NCBI RefSeq assembly: GCF_000379685.1
Contig: NZ_KB903290.1
Coordinates: 348,406 to 412,405 of the forward strand
Source: Catelliglobosispora koreensis DSM 44566
GTDB taxonomy: Bacteria; Actinomycetota; Actinomycetes; Mycobacteriales; Micromonosporaceae
Direction of reading: 5' to 3'
Length of the DNA stretch: 64,000 nucleotides
Both the position numbers and the translations under genes were made by a program. Under the pieces are notes generated by a model. That model ran no database searches. It was not told the origin of the DNA and worked only from the letters and a program-made list of their open reading frames with translations. Below, piece after piece: positions 33,817 through 41,882 of this stretch; position 1 is the stretch's first letter; the number at the start of each line of letters is the position of its first letter.

Positions 33817-34299
33817 ATGACCGTCCCTCCAGCCATGTATGTTCCGGCGGTGGCCGTGCCGGCGGATCTCGGCAAACGGCTTGTCGCCCGCCTGATCGAC
33901 GCTGGAATCATTCTTGTCCCCGCATGCGTCATCGGCGGCTGCGCCAGCGTTCTAGATCAGACAGGCGGTGCGGGGTCACCGGCCAGCGGGAATCCATCTT
34001 CACTTTTTTGAGCCTGCTCTGGTGGCTCAGCGCGATGCTGTACGAGTTCGTGATGCTCGGCAGGACAGGGCATACGGTCGGCAAAACGCGTGATGAAACT
34101 GCGGGTCATTGGCCTCGATGGGCAACCGTTGAGCTGGGGCGGTGCTGCACTGCGGGTCTACATCCAAGCCATCGCCAGCAGCTGCACATGCGGAGTCGGC
34201 GGGTTGCTGTTCGCGCTGTCACCGCTATTCGACAATGGCCCATGGAAGCGGGGCTGGCCCGACCAGATAGCCAGCAGTGTGGTTGTCCAGACAGGCTAA
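33817..34299 (+). pseudogene. RDD-family membrane protein with two frameshifts
   Basis: Three pieces in alternating frames: N-terminal Pro-rich start then LGKRLVARLIDAGIILVPACVIGG (RDD arginine/aspartates), middle FLSLLWWLSAMLYEFVMLGRTGHTVGK, and C-terminal VMKLRVIGLDGQPLSWGGAALR with VGGLLFALSPLFDNG. The second shift lies at AAAACGCG (34081-34088), where one A too many would explain it. Could be a sequencing artefact at that homopolymer. Confidence 0.75.
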
Positions 34300-34416
34300 G
34301 CCAGCCGTATGTATCTGTGCCCGCCGTTCTGTGGGAGGCCGAGGAGCTGAGCCGCACTCATGCCGGCAGATGTGTTCGCCAGCGGGCATAAGTGCGGCCG
34401 AATGTTATCGCGCCAG

Positions 34417-35804
34417 TTAGCCAATGACGTTGTCGAGGTCCGGGCGGGCGATGAGGTCGGCGGCCAGCTTGACGACGAGGTCTAGGCGTTCGTAGACGAA
34501 CGCCGCCGCACCACCGATAAACCGGTCGCCGATGACGGCGTAGACAGCTTCCTGTTTGGTCTGCCCATCATCGTCGGCTTTGTACCAGGCGTGGTCCGCG
34601 CCCGGGATGGAGATCCGCTGGAAGCCGTCGGCCAGGTGCCGGCGTGGCAACGGTCGGTGTTGGCGGATCGCCGTGGTAGATGACGCGAACATTCTTCGGC
34701 CGCACGGTCACGGCCGTGATCTCGTTGAACCGTTCTTCGGCGGCGCCGACGATTTCCCCGATCAACGCTTTGACCACGGTGGCAGCCGGAGCGGGCAGCG
34801 CGCCATCGGTGATGCGCTCGATGAGGCGCCTGGCTTCATTGATGTCGTAGCGTTGTACTTCGGCGCTGACTTTGTAGAAACCGTTCTTCTGCGGGCCTTT
34901 GACTTGTTCTTCGGTCTCCTGGCCGGTGCGGTAGTACAGCGTTGCCGTGCGCCGGCTGGTCACCTTGGCGTCGGCTTTGGTTTGCGTCGCCAGATCGGCG
35001 CGGCCAAACGGTTCGGCCTTCCACTTCACGGGCGCGTCCTCGGCGGAACCGATTTTGGACAGATCAGTGCCGAAATGCTGGCTACAGTCCCGGATCACCG
35101 GGGGCACCGGCAGCTGATTGTCGGTAACCCGCACCTCGGCCCGCCCGGTGATCACTTCACTGCCGATCCCGAACCGGGTGTCTTCCGGCAGCAGCGCGAG
35201 TTCGGCCCGCCACTGCACCAGATATGCGGTCACTTGCTGGATCGTGCCCAGAATGGCGAACGCGTCGATCACCGGGCCGAAGGCGAAGTCCTTGAACGCC
35301 TTGACAATTCCTTTCACGACACCGGCGGCCAGATCGACAGCCACGTTCCAGATCGTGCCAGGAAGCCGAGAAACCCGCCACCGGACGTGTCCACTTTCAG
35401 CGCGCTCGCGACCGCGTTGATGCCGTCGGAGATGAAGTCAGCGACAGCCGTGCACGGCCCGTCCATGCTTCGCACTGCCGAAGCTTTATTCAAACCTGTT
35501 GGCTGGTACCCGATACCGTCTGCGAGGAATAAGGTCAGCAGCACCTTGGGATAGACGATGTCTTCGGTTCCTTGGCGGGTGCGGGTGCGTCATCCGCGTA
35601 CACGCCGACGCCAGCGGCACGCAGCACCTCGGAAACCACCGCTACCGCGGATTCGGTGATGGGCAAGGCCCGCAACCGGTCCACTTTGGACTGATCGGCC
35701 GCGCTGACGGGAAGTGTGGTGAATCCGGGGTCTTTCTTGCCCCCACTGCTGCATCCAGCCAGCAACAGGCAAACGGCTATCGCGGTACCAAGCATTTTGT
35801 TCAT
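34417..35804 (-). pseudogene. Large lipoprotein gene broken by three frameshifts
   Basis: Starts at ATG 35804 with a lipobox LLAGC. The reading frame changes near 35565, 35365 and 34655, but the pieces join in order: N-terminus to TSSIP, then a hydrophobic segment (VYPKVLLTLFLADGIG) and GPCTAVADFISDGINAV, then AVDLAAGVVKGIVKAFKDF...VIYHGDPP, then the C-terminal GADHAWYKADDDGQTKQEAV to VIG. Total about 460 codons in four frames. Family not recognised. Confidence 0.7.
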
Positions 35805-35944
35805 AACGCATCCCAGCTTTCGGCGATCCGGCGGGAAACCGTCCGCAACGCAGATTAGGCAGAAGCCACGGGCGAAGGCTTCAGTAGAAATACCTACCGG
35901 GATTGGCTGCGCCCGGCAGCAAGCCTGTGTGGTGTGATGGCGGC

Positions 35945-36103
35945 ATGGACAGTCACAGACCGAGCCCGCTAAGGGTGGCGCTGAGGTGGGGCCGGCGGCA
36001 TCTGGCTCTGCTCTTGGCGCTGCTCGCGGCGGCGTGGATCATCACGATCATCTTGTGGATCACCCTTAGCCCGGTGGCAGGCACCGGCAACCCCATGGAC
36101 TAG
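35945..36103 (+). CDS. Small single-pass membrane protein
   Basis: 52 residues, ATG 35945; one helix (HLALLLALLAAAWIITIILWI) after a basic head. Ribosome site is weak. Lies 48 nt before the CorA gene and may be co-transcribed. Confidence 0.5.
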   Translation: MDSHRPSPLRVALRWGRRHLALLLALLAAAWIITIILWITLSPVAGTGNPMD

Positions 36104-36151
36104 CGGCAGGCCGCATGCGGAGCTGGGCGTTGTGCCAAAGAGGAGCAGGCA

Positions 36152-37291
36152 GTGACAGATGAGCAGCAAGGATCCGGCGACGGCAGGTATCCAGCCCGCA
36201 GATCGTGGTCAGCGCCCCTACTCAAAGTGATCGGCAACCTGGCAGGTGAAGGCAAAGGCAACGCCATCGAGCCGGTTCAGACACCAGCGGGGTCAGCCGT
36301 GGTCGACTGCGCGGTCTACCTTGACGGCAAGCGCAAGGGCGGGCGCCTGAACTACCGCGACGCCTACGAGCAGGCGAAGGCGAGCGAGGCCGAGGCTTTC
36401 GTTTGGCTCGGCATACACGAGCCGAGCGTCAAGGAGTTCGCCGAAATCGCTGCCGTGTTCGGCCTCGACGACCTGGCCATCGAGCACGCGCAAACCCGCG
36501 ATTCGAGGCCCACGATTCAGCGCGCGGCCGACAGCACTTTCCTGACGCTGCGTACCACCCGCTACGTCGAACACCCGGAACTCACGGAAACCTCCGAAGT
36601 GGTCGAAACCGGCGCCATCATGATTTTCGTCGGACCGCGGTTCGTCATCACCCTGCGCCGCGGCGCACCCGGAGCTCTCGGCCCGATACGCGCTGATCTG
36701 GAAGGCCAGCCAGACCGGCTCGCGATGGGCCCGTGGGCAGTCGCTCACGCCATCTGTGACCGGCTTGTCGACACCTACCTCGACGTGTCAGACGCGATCG
36801 AAACCGATCTCGACGCCCTCGAAGCCCATGTGTTCGCCCCGCAGTCTAGAAGCAGCCGTATCGCACACATCTATCAGCTCAAACGGGAACTGATGGAGTT
36901 CAAGCGCGCGGTCGCGCCGCTGCAACGGCCGCTGGCCGCGCTGATCGACGAACGCGGCTTGGTGCCCAAAGAGATCCGCCGCTACCTACGCGATGTCAAC
37001 GACCACCTGATCCGTGTCGTCGAGCGCATAGCCGCCTACGACGACCTCATCGGCTCGATCATGCAAGCCCGGCTCGCACAGATCACCGTCGATCAGAACA
37101 ACGACATGCGCAAAATCGCTTCCTGGGCAGCGATCGCCGCGACGCAGACCGCCATCGCCGGCATTTACGGCATGAACTTCGCCTTCATGCCTGAACTGCA
37201 AACCAAATATGGGTACCCGGCGGTGCTTGCGATCATGTTCATTGCCTCGATCGGCCTATATCGCGTCTTCCGCAAATCCGGATGGCTGTAG
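36152..37291 (+). CDS. CorA-family divalent cation transporter
   Basis: 379 residues from GTG 36152 with GAGGAG. Long cytosolic alpha/beta domain and stalk helix, then two C-terminal helices with the CorA signature YGMNF (AGIYGMNFAFMPELQTKYGYP) in the loop. Family proteins take up Mg2+ or Co2+/Ni2+ as pentamers. The usual E-x-N loop motif is replaced here by FAFMPEL, so selectivity is uncertain. Confidence 0.93.
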   Translation: MTDEQQGSGDGRYPARRSWSAPLLKVIGNLAGEGKGNAIEPVQTPAGSAVVDCAVYLDGKRKGGRLNYRDAYEQAKASEAEAFVWLGIHEPSVKEFAEIAAVFGLDDLAIEHAQTRDSRPTIQRAADSTFLTLRTTRYVEHPELTETSEVVETGAIMIFVGPRFVITLRRGAPGALGPIRADLEGQPDRLAMGPWAVAHAICDRLVDTYLDVSDAIETDLDALEAHVFAPQSRSSRIAHIYQLKRELMEFKRAVAPLQRPLAALIDERGLVPKEIRRYLRDVNDHLIRVVERIAAYDDLIGSIMQARLAQITVDQNNDMRKIASWAAIAATQTAIAGIYGMNFAFMPELQTKYGYPAVLAIMFIASIGLYRVFRKSGWL

Positions 37292-37318
37292 CCGCAACGA
37301 AAATCTGGGTCAGCCCAG

Positions 37319-37888
37319 CTATCGCTGTTGACGTGGATATCGCTTTGACGCAAGGGAACGGAGTGTGCGCATGCGGGACTTCAACATCCTGGCGGCAAGG
37401 AAGACAACATATCCGGCAACGGCGCTGATCAGGCCAGCCTTCACCGCCTTCCAGCCACCCTCGATTGGTGGGAGTGTGCCCAGCGTTGAGTCTGCGGGTG
37501 GCGTCTCCGGTCTCAACGGAGTGACAGAAAATGATGGCTTCACAGAGCTTGAGTGAAAGGGGGAAAGCATCATCTGCGACATGGCGGCGCGGGTACGGCG
37601 CTCACGTATCCTGGTCCGCCAAATCAAGGCCGCCATCAGGAGGGCAAAGCCAGCGATGGTGCCCAGAAGTCCAGTCCGCAACGTGGTCCAGCCGACACTC
37701 ATCCCGGTCGTGGGCGGCGTGGCCGACGGTGAGGCATGTACGGGCGGCGATGAAGTGGCTGAGCTTAAGGATGTTGCCGCGGCCGGTTCCTGCGCGGCGG
37801 CCGTTATCGGGCCGAGCATCAGCGCGGCGCTACCGGCGAAAATCAGTAGTCCGGTTGCCAGCGCTGCCCAAGCGCGGCAATTTCTCAT
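37319..37888 (-). CDS. Membrane protein, two or three helices, unknown
   Basis: 189 residues. Signal-like start (LATGLLIFAGSAALMLGPI), Ala/Pro/Ser linker (residues 35-62), helix LGTIAGFALLMAALIWRTRI with basic tail, Pro-rich stretch, helix LISAVAGYVVFLAARML. The two WTTLRTGLLGTIAG / WKAVKAGLISAVAG units look duplicated. Function unknown. Confidence 0.6.
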   Translation of the reverse strand: MRNCRAWAALATGLLIFAGSAALMLGPITAAAQEPAAATSLSSATSSPPVHASPSATPPTTGMSVGWTTLRTGLLGTIAGFALLMAALIWRTRIRERRTRAAMSQMMLSPFHSSSVKPSFSVTPLRPETPPADSTLGTLPPIEGGWKAVKAGLISAVAGYVVFLAARMLKSRMRTLRSLASKRYPRQQR

Positions 37889-38043
37889 GCCGAGACAGTA
37901 ACCGAAAATGATGACGACACGCCGAGTAACGGCAGGTCAGGCGGCGTTTTGCCGCGCCCGGGCGATCACATCGACCGCAGCTAAGCATTTGAGTCAGTAG
38001 TTATGCGGATGTCCCGGCTCCGGCGCTCTTCCATCATGAGCGA

Positions 38044-39015
38044 ATGTTGCGACATTTAAGAAGATCGTTGGCAGCCGCCGTGGTGATGACGATGGCGTTC
38101 ATCATTCCCGACGCCGCATACGCGAGCCCCGGAGTCTTCCCGGCGCCGGCCACCGGCCTGCTGTGGCTTTACCGAGGCACCGGCAGCGACCAGGGAACCT
38201 TGGTGCAGTGGAACCTTAACGGCACCGAAACCGTTACCGGGCAAACGATCTGGGCGATGAAATGCACCTATGAAACCAGGTGCAGCGTCTTCGACGAGTT
38301 CGCCGGGGTAGCCGAAATGGACGGCAACGCTGGGCACGATCTGCTCACCCGCCAGACCATGTACAGCGCCGGTGACCTGTACCTGCACACGAACGCCAAG
38401 CAGCAAGGCTGGTTTCACTGGACAGCGGGCTGCGGGCCAGAATGCCAAACCCGCGCCATCGGCATCCGCGACTTCAATAAGGACGGTCACCAAGACGTGC
38501 TGTGGTACAGCCCGGCAGGTGAGGGGAAGCCGGTCATCTCATTGTTCAACGGCTCGGGGTGGAGCAGCAGTTCGATGACCGTAAGCGTGGGCTGTGACCG
38601 GAATTGCCATCAGGAATGGCAGCCTATCGCCGTCGGCGACGTGAATTCCGACGGCTTCCACGATCTGCTGTGGTGGAACGTCAAGCGCTACGGCCCGGGC
38701 TTGGTGCACGCATGGCTTCTCAACGCGAGCGGTCAGCGCATCGGGACGCTCGACCTATCTTGGCAGTGTGCTGATGATTGCCGTGATTCATTGTGGAATC
38801 CGATCGGTCTGGGCGACATGAACGGCGACGGAACCCAGGACCTGCTGTGGAAGAACTTCCATTCAGGAAGCGTGGCCTACTGGGAACTCGACGGGCACGG
38901 CAACGTGATGCGAGATAGGTACCTCAGCTGGACCTGCGATTACCACTGTGGCCAGTATTGGGAACCCATCGGCATCGTCGACCCGGAGCACCGCCGTTCC
39001 ATCAAATGGCCGTGA
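38044..39015 (+). CDS. Secreted VCBS/FG-GAP repeat protein with Cys pairs
   Basis: 323 residues. Signal peptide about 1-27. Three calcium-type repeats (DFNKDGHQDVLWY, DVNSDGFHDLLWW, DMNGDGTQDLLWK). Each is preceded by a C-x3-C pair: CGPEC, CDRNC, CADDC, and a last CDYHC. So each blade is probably disulfide-pinned. No catalytic domain identified; surface adhesion or lectin-like role inferred. Confidence 0.85.
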   Translation: MLRHLRRSLAAAVVMTMAFIIPDAAYASPGVFPAPATGLLWLYRGTGSDQGTLVQWNLNGTETVTGQTIWAMKCTYETRCSVFDEFAGVAEMDGNAGHDLLTRQTMYSAGDLYLHTNAKQQGWFHWTAGCGPECQTRAIGIRDFNKDGHQDVLWYSPAGEGKPVISLFNGSGWSSSSMTVSVGCDRNCHQEWQPIAVGDVNSDGFHDLLWWNVKRYGPGLVHAWLLNASGQRIGTLDLSWQCADDCRDSLWNPIGLGDMNGDGTQDLLWKNFHSGSVAYWELDGHGNVMRDRYLSWTCDYHCGQYWEPIGIVDPEHRRSIKWP

Positions 39016-39114
39016 CCGGTCGCTGGCCCGCCACCAACGTATGGCGGGCCAGTAATGCGTCAGTGCCCGGGATACATTTCGCCCATCACGAGCCTTCGTC
39101 CACATGAGACAGCG

Positions 39115-40167
39115 TCAGCGCCGTCTCGCCCGCACCGCCTGCGCCAGCTCAGCAAGCACACCGGCGGTGATGTCCCAGCTCATACACGCGTCGGTGATGC
39201 TCTGCCCGTAGGTCAGCTCACGGCCGGGTGCGATGTCCTGGCGTCCACCAACGAGGAAACTTTCCAGCATCACGCCACCAATGCCTGCTTGGCCGGCCGC
39301 GATCTGGCTAGCTATCTCACTGGCCACGATGGCCTGCCGCACGTGATCCTTGCCGCTGTTGTCATGGCTGGCGTCCACTACCAGCTTCTGCTTGAGGCCA
39401 GCCGTCTCCACCGCGTTTAGCGCCTCGGCGATGGCAGCGGGACCGTAGTTCGGGCCTGCTTTACCGCCACGCAAGATCACATGACAGTCCGTGTTGCCCG
39501 TCGTCGTCACGATCGATCCGCGGCCATCGGTATCAATGCCGAAGAACACGTGACTGTTGCGGCCAGTCCGGCACGCGTCTATGGCTTCTGTGACTCGCCC
39601 GTCCGTGAGGTTCTTGAAGCCCACCGGCATGGATAGCCCGGACGCGAGCTGCCGGTGCACCTGGCTCTCGGTCGTGCGGGCTCCGATCGCGCCCCAGCTC
39701 ACCGCATCGGAAATGTACTGCGGGCTGGTCGGTTCCAGGAACTCACAGCCCACCGGCATCCCCAAATCGAGGACGTCCAGCAGCAGCGTCCGGGCGACTT
39801 GAAGCCCGCGTTGAATGTCGAAACTGCCATCGAGCCCGGGATCGTTAATGAGACCTTTCCAGCCGACCGTGGTCCGCGGTTTTTCGAAGTACACACGCAT
39901 CACGATCAGCAGGTCTTCGCGCAACTGTCCAGATAGGACAGCCAGCCGCCGGGCGTAGTCCAGCGCGGCGGCCGTGTCGTGCACCGAGCACGGCCCCACG
40001 ACCACCATCAGGCGATCGTCGGTGCCGTTGAGCACGTTTCGTACCTCGTCACGGCTTTGCTGCACCAGCGCCGCACGCGTTTCGCCCAGCGGAAGCTGGT
40101 CGAGCAGATCGCGTGGCGGGCGCAGCGGCTCGAAGCTCACGACGCGAAGGTCGTTGGTCTGAGTCAT
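39115..40167 (-). CDS. 3-deoxy-7-phosphoheptulonate synthase (DAHP synthase, AroG/F/H type)
   Basis: 350 residues, site GAGGAGG. Class I AroG-type: MVVVGPCSVHD (PEP/metal Cys site), MRVYFEKPRTTVGWKGLINDPGLDG, DATHSG-equivalent VVDASHDNSGKDH, and MLESFLVGGRQDI. Catalyses PEP plus erythrose-4-phosphate to DAHP, first step to Phe, Tyr and Trp. An attenuator-like leader upstream (see 40227-40353) suggests control by aromatic amino acids. Most actinobacteria use the class II enzyme as the main one, so this may be a second isoenzyme. Confidence 0.93.
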   Translation of the reverse strand: MTQTNDLRVVSFEPLRPPRDLLDQLPLGETRAALVQQSRDEVRNVLNGTDDRLMVVVGPCSVHDTAAALDYARRLAVLSGQLREDLLIVMRVYFEKPRTTVGWKGLINDPGLDGSFDIQRGLQVARTLLLDVLDLGMPVGCEFLEPTSPQYISDAVSWGAIGARTTESQVHRQLASGLSMPVGFKNLTDGRVTEAIDACRTGRNSHVFFGIDTDGRGSIVTTTGNTDCHVILRGGKAGPNYGPAAIAEALNAVETAGLKQKLVVDASHDNSGKDHVRQAIVASEIASQIAAGQAGIGGVMLESFLVGGRQDIAPGRELTYGQSITDACMSWDITAGVLAELAQAVRARRR

Positions 40168-40226
40168 CTCGGGTCCTCCTCTTGGACGACCCCAGCGCTT
40201 CAGTGAGCCAGCGGCGTCCGCATGAC

Positions 40227-40252
40227 AAAAGGCGGAGGCTGCTGCCTCCGCC
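40227..40252 (-). terminator. Rho-independent terminator in the DAHP synthase leader
   Basis: On the minus strand GGCGGAGGC-AGCA-GCCTCCGCC then TTTT (plus-strand AAAA 40227-40230). A 9-bp GC stem followed by U4, 59 nt before the DAHP synthase start. It lies inside an operon leader, so it must be read as a regulatory (attenuator) terminator. Confidence 0.75.
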
Positions 40253-40255
40253 TTT

Positions 40256-40315
40256 GCTGGCTCTGGGTGTGTGGCCGGTCAGCGCAAACGACCGCCGGCT
40301 CCACCCAGAGCCAGC
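40256..40315 (-). promoter_or_regulatory. 14-bp inverted repeat of the attenuator leader
   Basis: Minus-strand GCTGGCTCTGGGTG (40315-40302) and its exact complement CACCCAGAGCCAGC (40269-40256). The first arm begins one codon after the Phe codon of the leader peptide; the second arm ends 3 nt before the terminator stem. A third copy of GCTGGCTC occurs past the terminator (40212-40205). I could not derive a classical antiterminator that disrupts the terminator stem. Confidence 0.65.
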
Positions 40316-40341
40316 GTAAAGCGCCAATACCGACGTACCAC
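40279..40341 (-). CDS. Leader peptide with Tyr-Trp-Arg-Phe
   Basis: 20 codons, GTG to TGA: V-V-R-R-Y-W-R-F then TLALGGAGGRLR. Tyr, Trp and Phe codons occupy positions 5, 6 and 8, the three end products of the pathway of the downstream DAHP synthase. No ribosome site, but a -10 box ends 7 nt before GTG, so translation is probably leaderless. Alternative leader frame from ATG 40352 (MLAAWYVG) also has Trp/Tyr but is less fitting. Confidence 0.6.
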   Translation of the reverse strand: MVRRYWRFTLALGGAGGRLR

Positions 40342-40347
40342 GCAGCG

Positions 40348-40353
40348 AGCATA
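40348..40353 (-). promoter_or_regulatory. -10 box of the DAHP synthase leader
   Basis: TATGCT on the minus strand, 6 nt before the leader-peptide GTG, putting transcription start at that GTG. The -35 region is weak (CTTTCG-like). Confidence 0.5.
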
Positions 40354-40413
40354 CCCTATGAACCCCGCTGCGAAAGAGCGCCCACGGTACTCCGAGCTTG
40401 GCAATGCGGGCGT

Positions 40414-41868
40414 CTAGGTGACGACACGGAAGGTGGCGTCGCTGCGGCCCTGTGCGTCGCTAATGGGGTCGAGCCGCAGTAGGTACGCGTAGTGGCGGAT
40501 ATACCGATCGGGGTAGTTGTAGGACTGGAACGACGCCCACGACGAGTTGGCAAGCCCGCTCACTTGGCGGAAGGTGGCGTCTGCCGCGAACGTGGCGGTT
40601 CCGTCGTTGGCGGCTAGCACGAAGTCGAATCCGTAGTGGCGCAAGTAGTAGCCGGGGTAGTTGACCGACTGGAAGGAGACGTAACCCTGACCGCCGGCCA
40701 GACCAGGAACCAGCCGGAACTGAGCGTCCTGCGCGGGGCTGACATTGGCGTCGATGCGTACGTCGTAGTTCGCATGCCGCACGAAGCGATCCTGGTAGTT
40801 GTACGACTGAAGGCGGTTGACCGGTGTGGTTGTGCCCCACTTGGCCAGCACGCGGCTCTCCTCCGCGGCGGTCAGGTTCAGAATCGACCCGTGGCGCTTG
40901 CGGTTGGTGCCCATGCTGTAGTCGGTGCGGGTGCGGAAATTCTGTGTGCTGCCCAAATTCGCTGACGTGATCGGCATGTAGCCACGGCCGGTGGCGAACT
41001 GGTCGAGCCATAGGTTCCATTCGTTGCGCCCGTTGAACTGTGCCCACATCGGGCCTTCGACCACGTTGCCGCCCGTGGCTCCGTTGGAGATGCCCATGTG
41101 CGACAGGTTGCCGATCGTGGTCCACGTGCCCAGAACCGTGTTCGCGCCCTCAATGGTGATGTGCCCGTCAGCTGAGGCCCGGTAATAGCGGTAGCCGCCG
41201 ACACTGCCCGGCACCTCGACGATCTGCGTGTCGATGATGCCCTGGCTGCCGCTGCGCTGGATGAACAGCTGCGGGGCGGTGAAGCTGCGGAAATCGCTCG
41301 TGCGCACGTACCAGATGCGGTGTTTGGTCACGCCGTTGAGTGGCGAATTGGTTGCCCAATAAACGACGTAGTCGTTGGTGGCTGGGTTGTAGATAGCTTC
41401 AGGTGCCCAGGCGTTGCCTGCCCCCGAGATCGCGTCGGCTACGGCGATCAGCCTTGGGGCTGACCAGTTCACTAGATCCTGTGACTCCCAGACCACGAGC
41501 GACTTGCTGCCCCGGTTGGCCGCGTCATCCCATGACGTGCCGCTGGCGATGCGCAGGTCGGTGGCCACGATCCAGTACCGGTCGCCTGCGGGAGAACGAA
41601 CCAGGGCAGGATCGCGTACCCCGCGAGTGCCAAGCGTTGACAGCAAAACGGGCGCCCCGTTGTTCAAGTCATTCCAGTGCAAGCCATCGCGGCTGTGAGC
41701 GAGATAGATCTGCTCGCCTAAAGCGGATTCCCCCGTGAAATGAGCCATCAGATAGCCGGTGAACGGGTCGAGAGCGGAGGCCCGTTGCGGCGCGGCTACT
41801 GACCACGAGCCGAACAGCACCACGACGGCGGCTAGTGTCGCCGCCAGCCGGGCAACGGTTCGCGACAT
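40414..41868 (-). CDS. Secreted GH43-like glycosidase with C-terminal AbfB (CBM42) domain
   Basis: 484 residues, AAGGAG site. Signal peptide about 1-31. Five-bladed propeller catalytic part (residues 35-340): VRDPALVRS (base Asp), AWAPEAIYNPATNDYVVYWAT, NVVEGPMWAQFNGRNEWNLWL (acid Glu). AbfB beta-trefoil (350-484): RLQSYNYQDRFVRHANYDVRI, SFQSVNYPGYYLRHYGFDF, SFQSYNYPDRYIRHYAYLLRL. Probable arabinofuranosidase or xylosidase on arabinoxylan. 14 nt after the other GH43 gene, same operon. Confidence 0.88.
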   Translation of the reverse strand: MSRTVARLAATLAAVVVLFGSWSVAAPQRASALDPFTGYLMAHFTGESALGEQIYLAHSRDGLHWNDLNNGAPVLLSTLGTRGVRDPALVRSPAGDRYWIVATDLRIASGTSWDDAANRGSKSLVVWESQDLVNWSAPRLIAVADAISGAGNAWAPEAIYNPATNDYVVYWATNSPLNGVTKHRIWYVRTSDFRSFTAPQLFIQRSGSQGIIDTQIVEVPGSVGGYRYYRASADGHITIEGANTVLGTWTTIGNLSHMGISNGATGGNVVEGPMWAQFNGRNEWNLWLDQFATGRGYMPITSANLGSTQNFRTRTDYSMGTNRKRHGSILNLTAAEESRVLAKWGTTTPVNRLQSYNYQDRFVRHANYDVRIDANVSPAQDAQFRLVPGLAGGQGYVSFQSVNYPGYYLRHYGFDFVLAANDGTATFAADATFRQVSGLANSSWASFQSYNYPDRYIRHYAYLLRLDPISDAQGRSDATFRVVT

Positions 41869-41882
41869 ACAAATCTCCTTCT

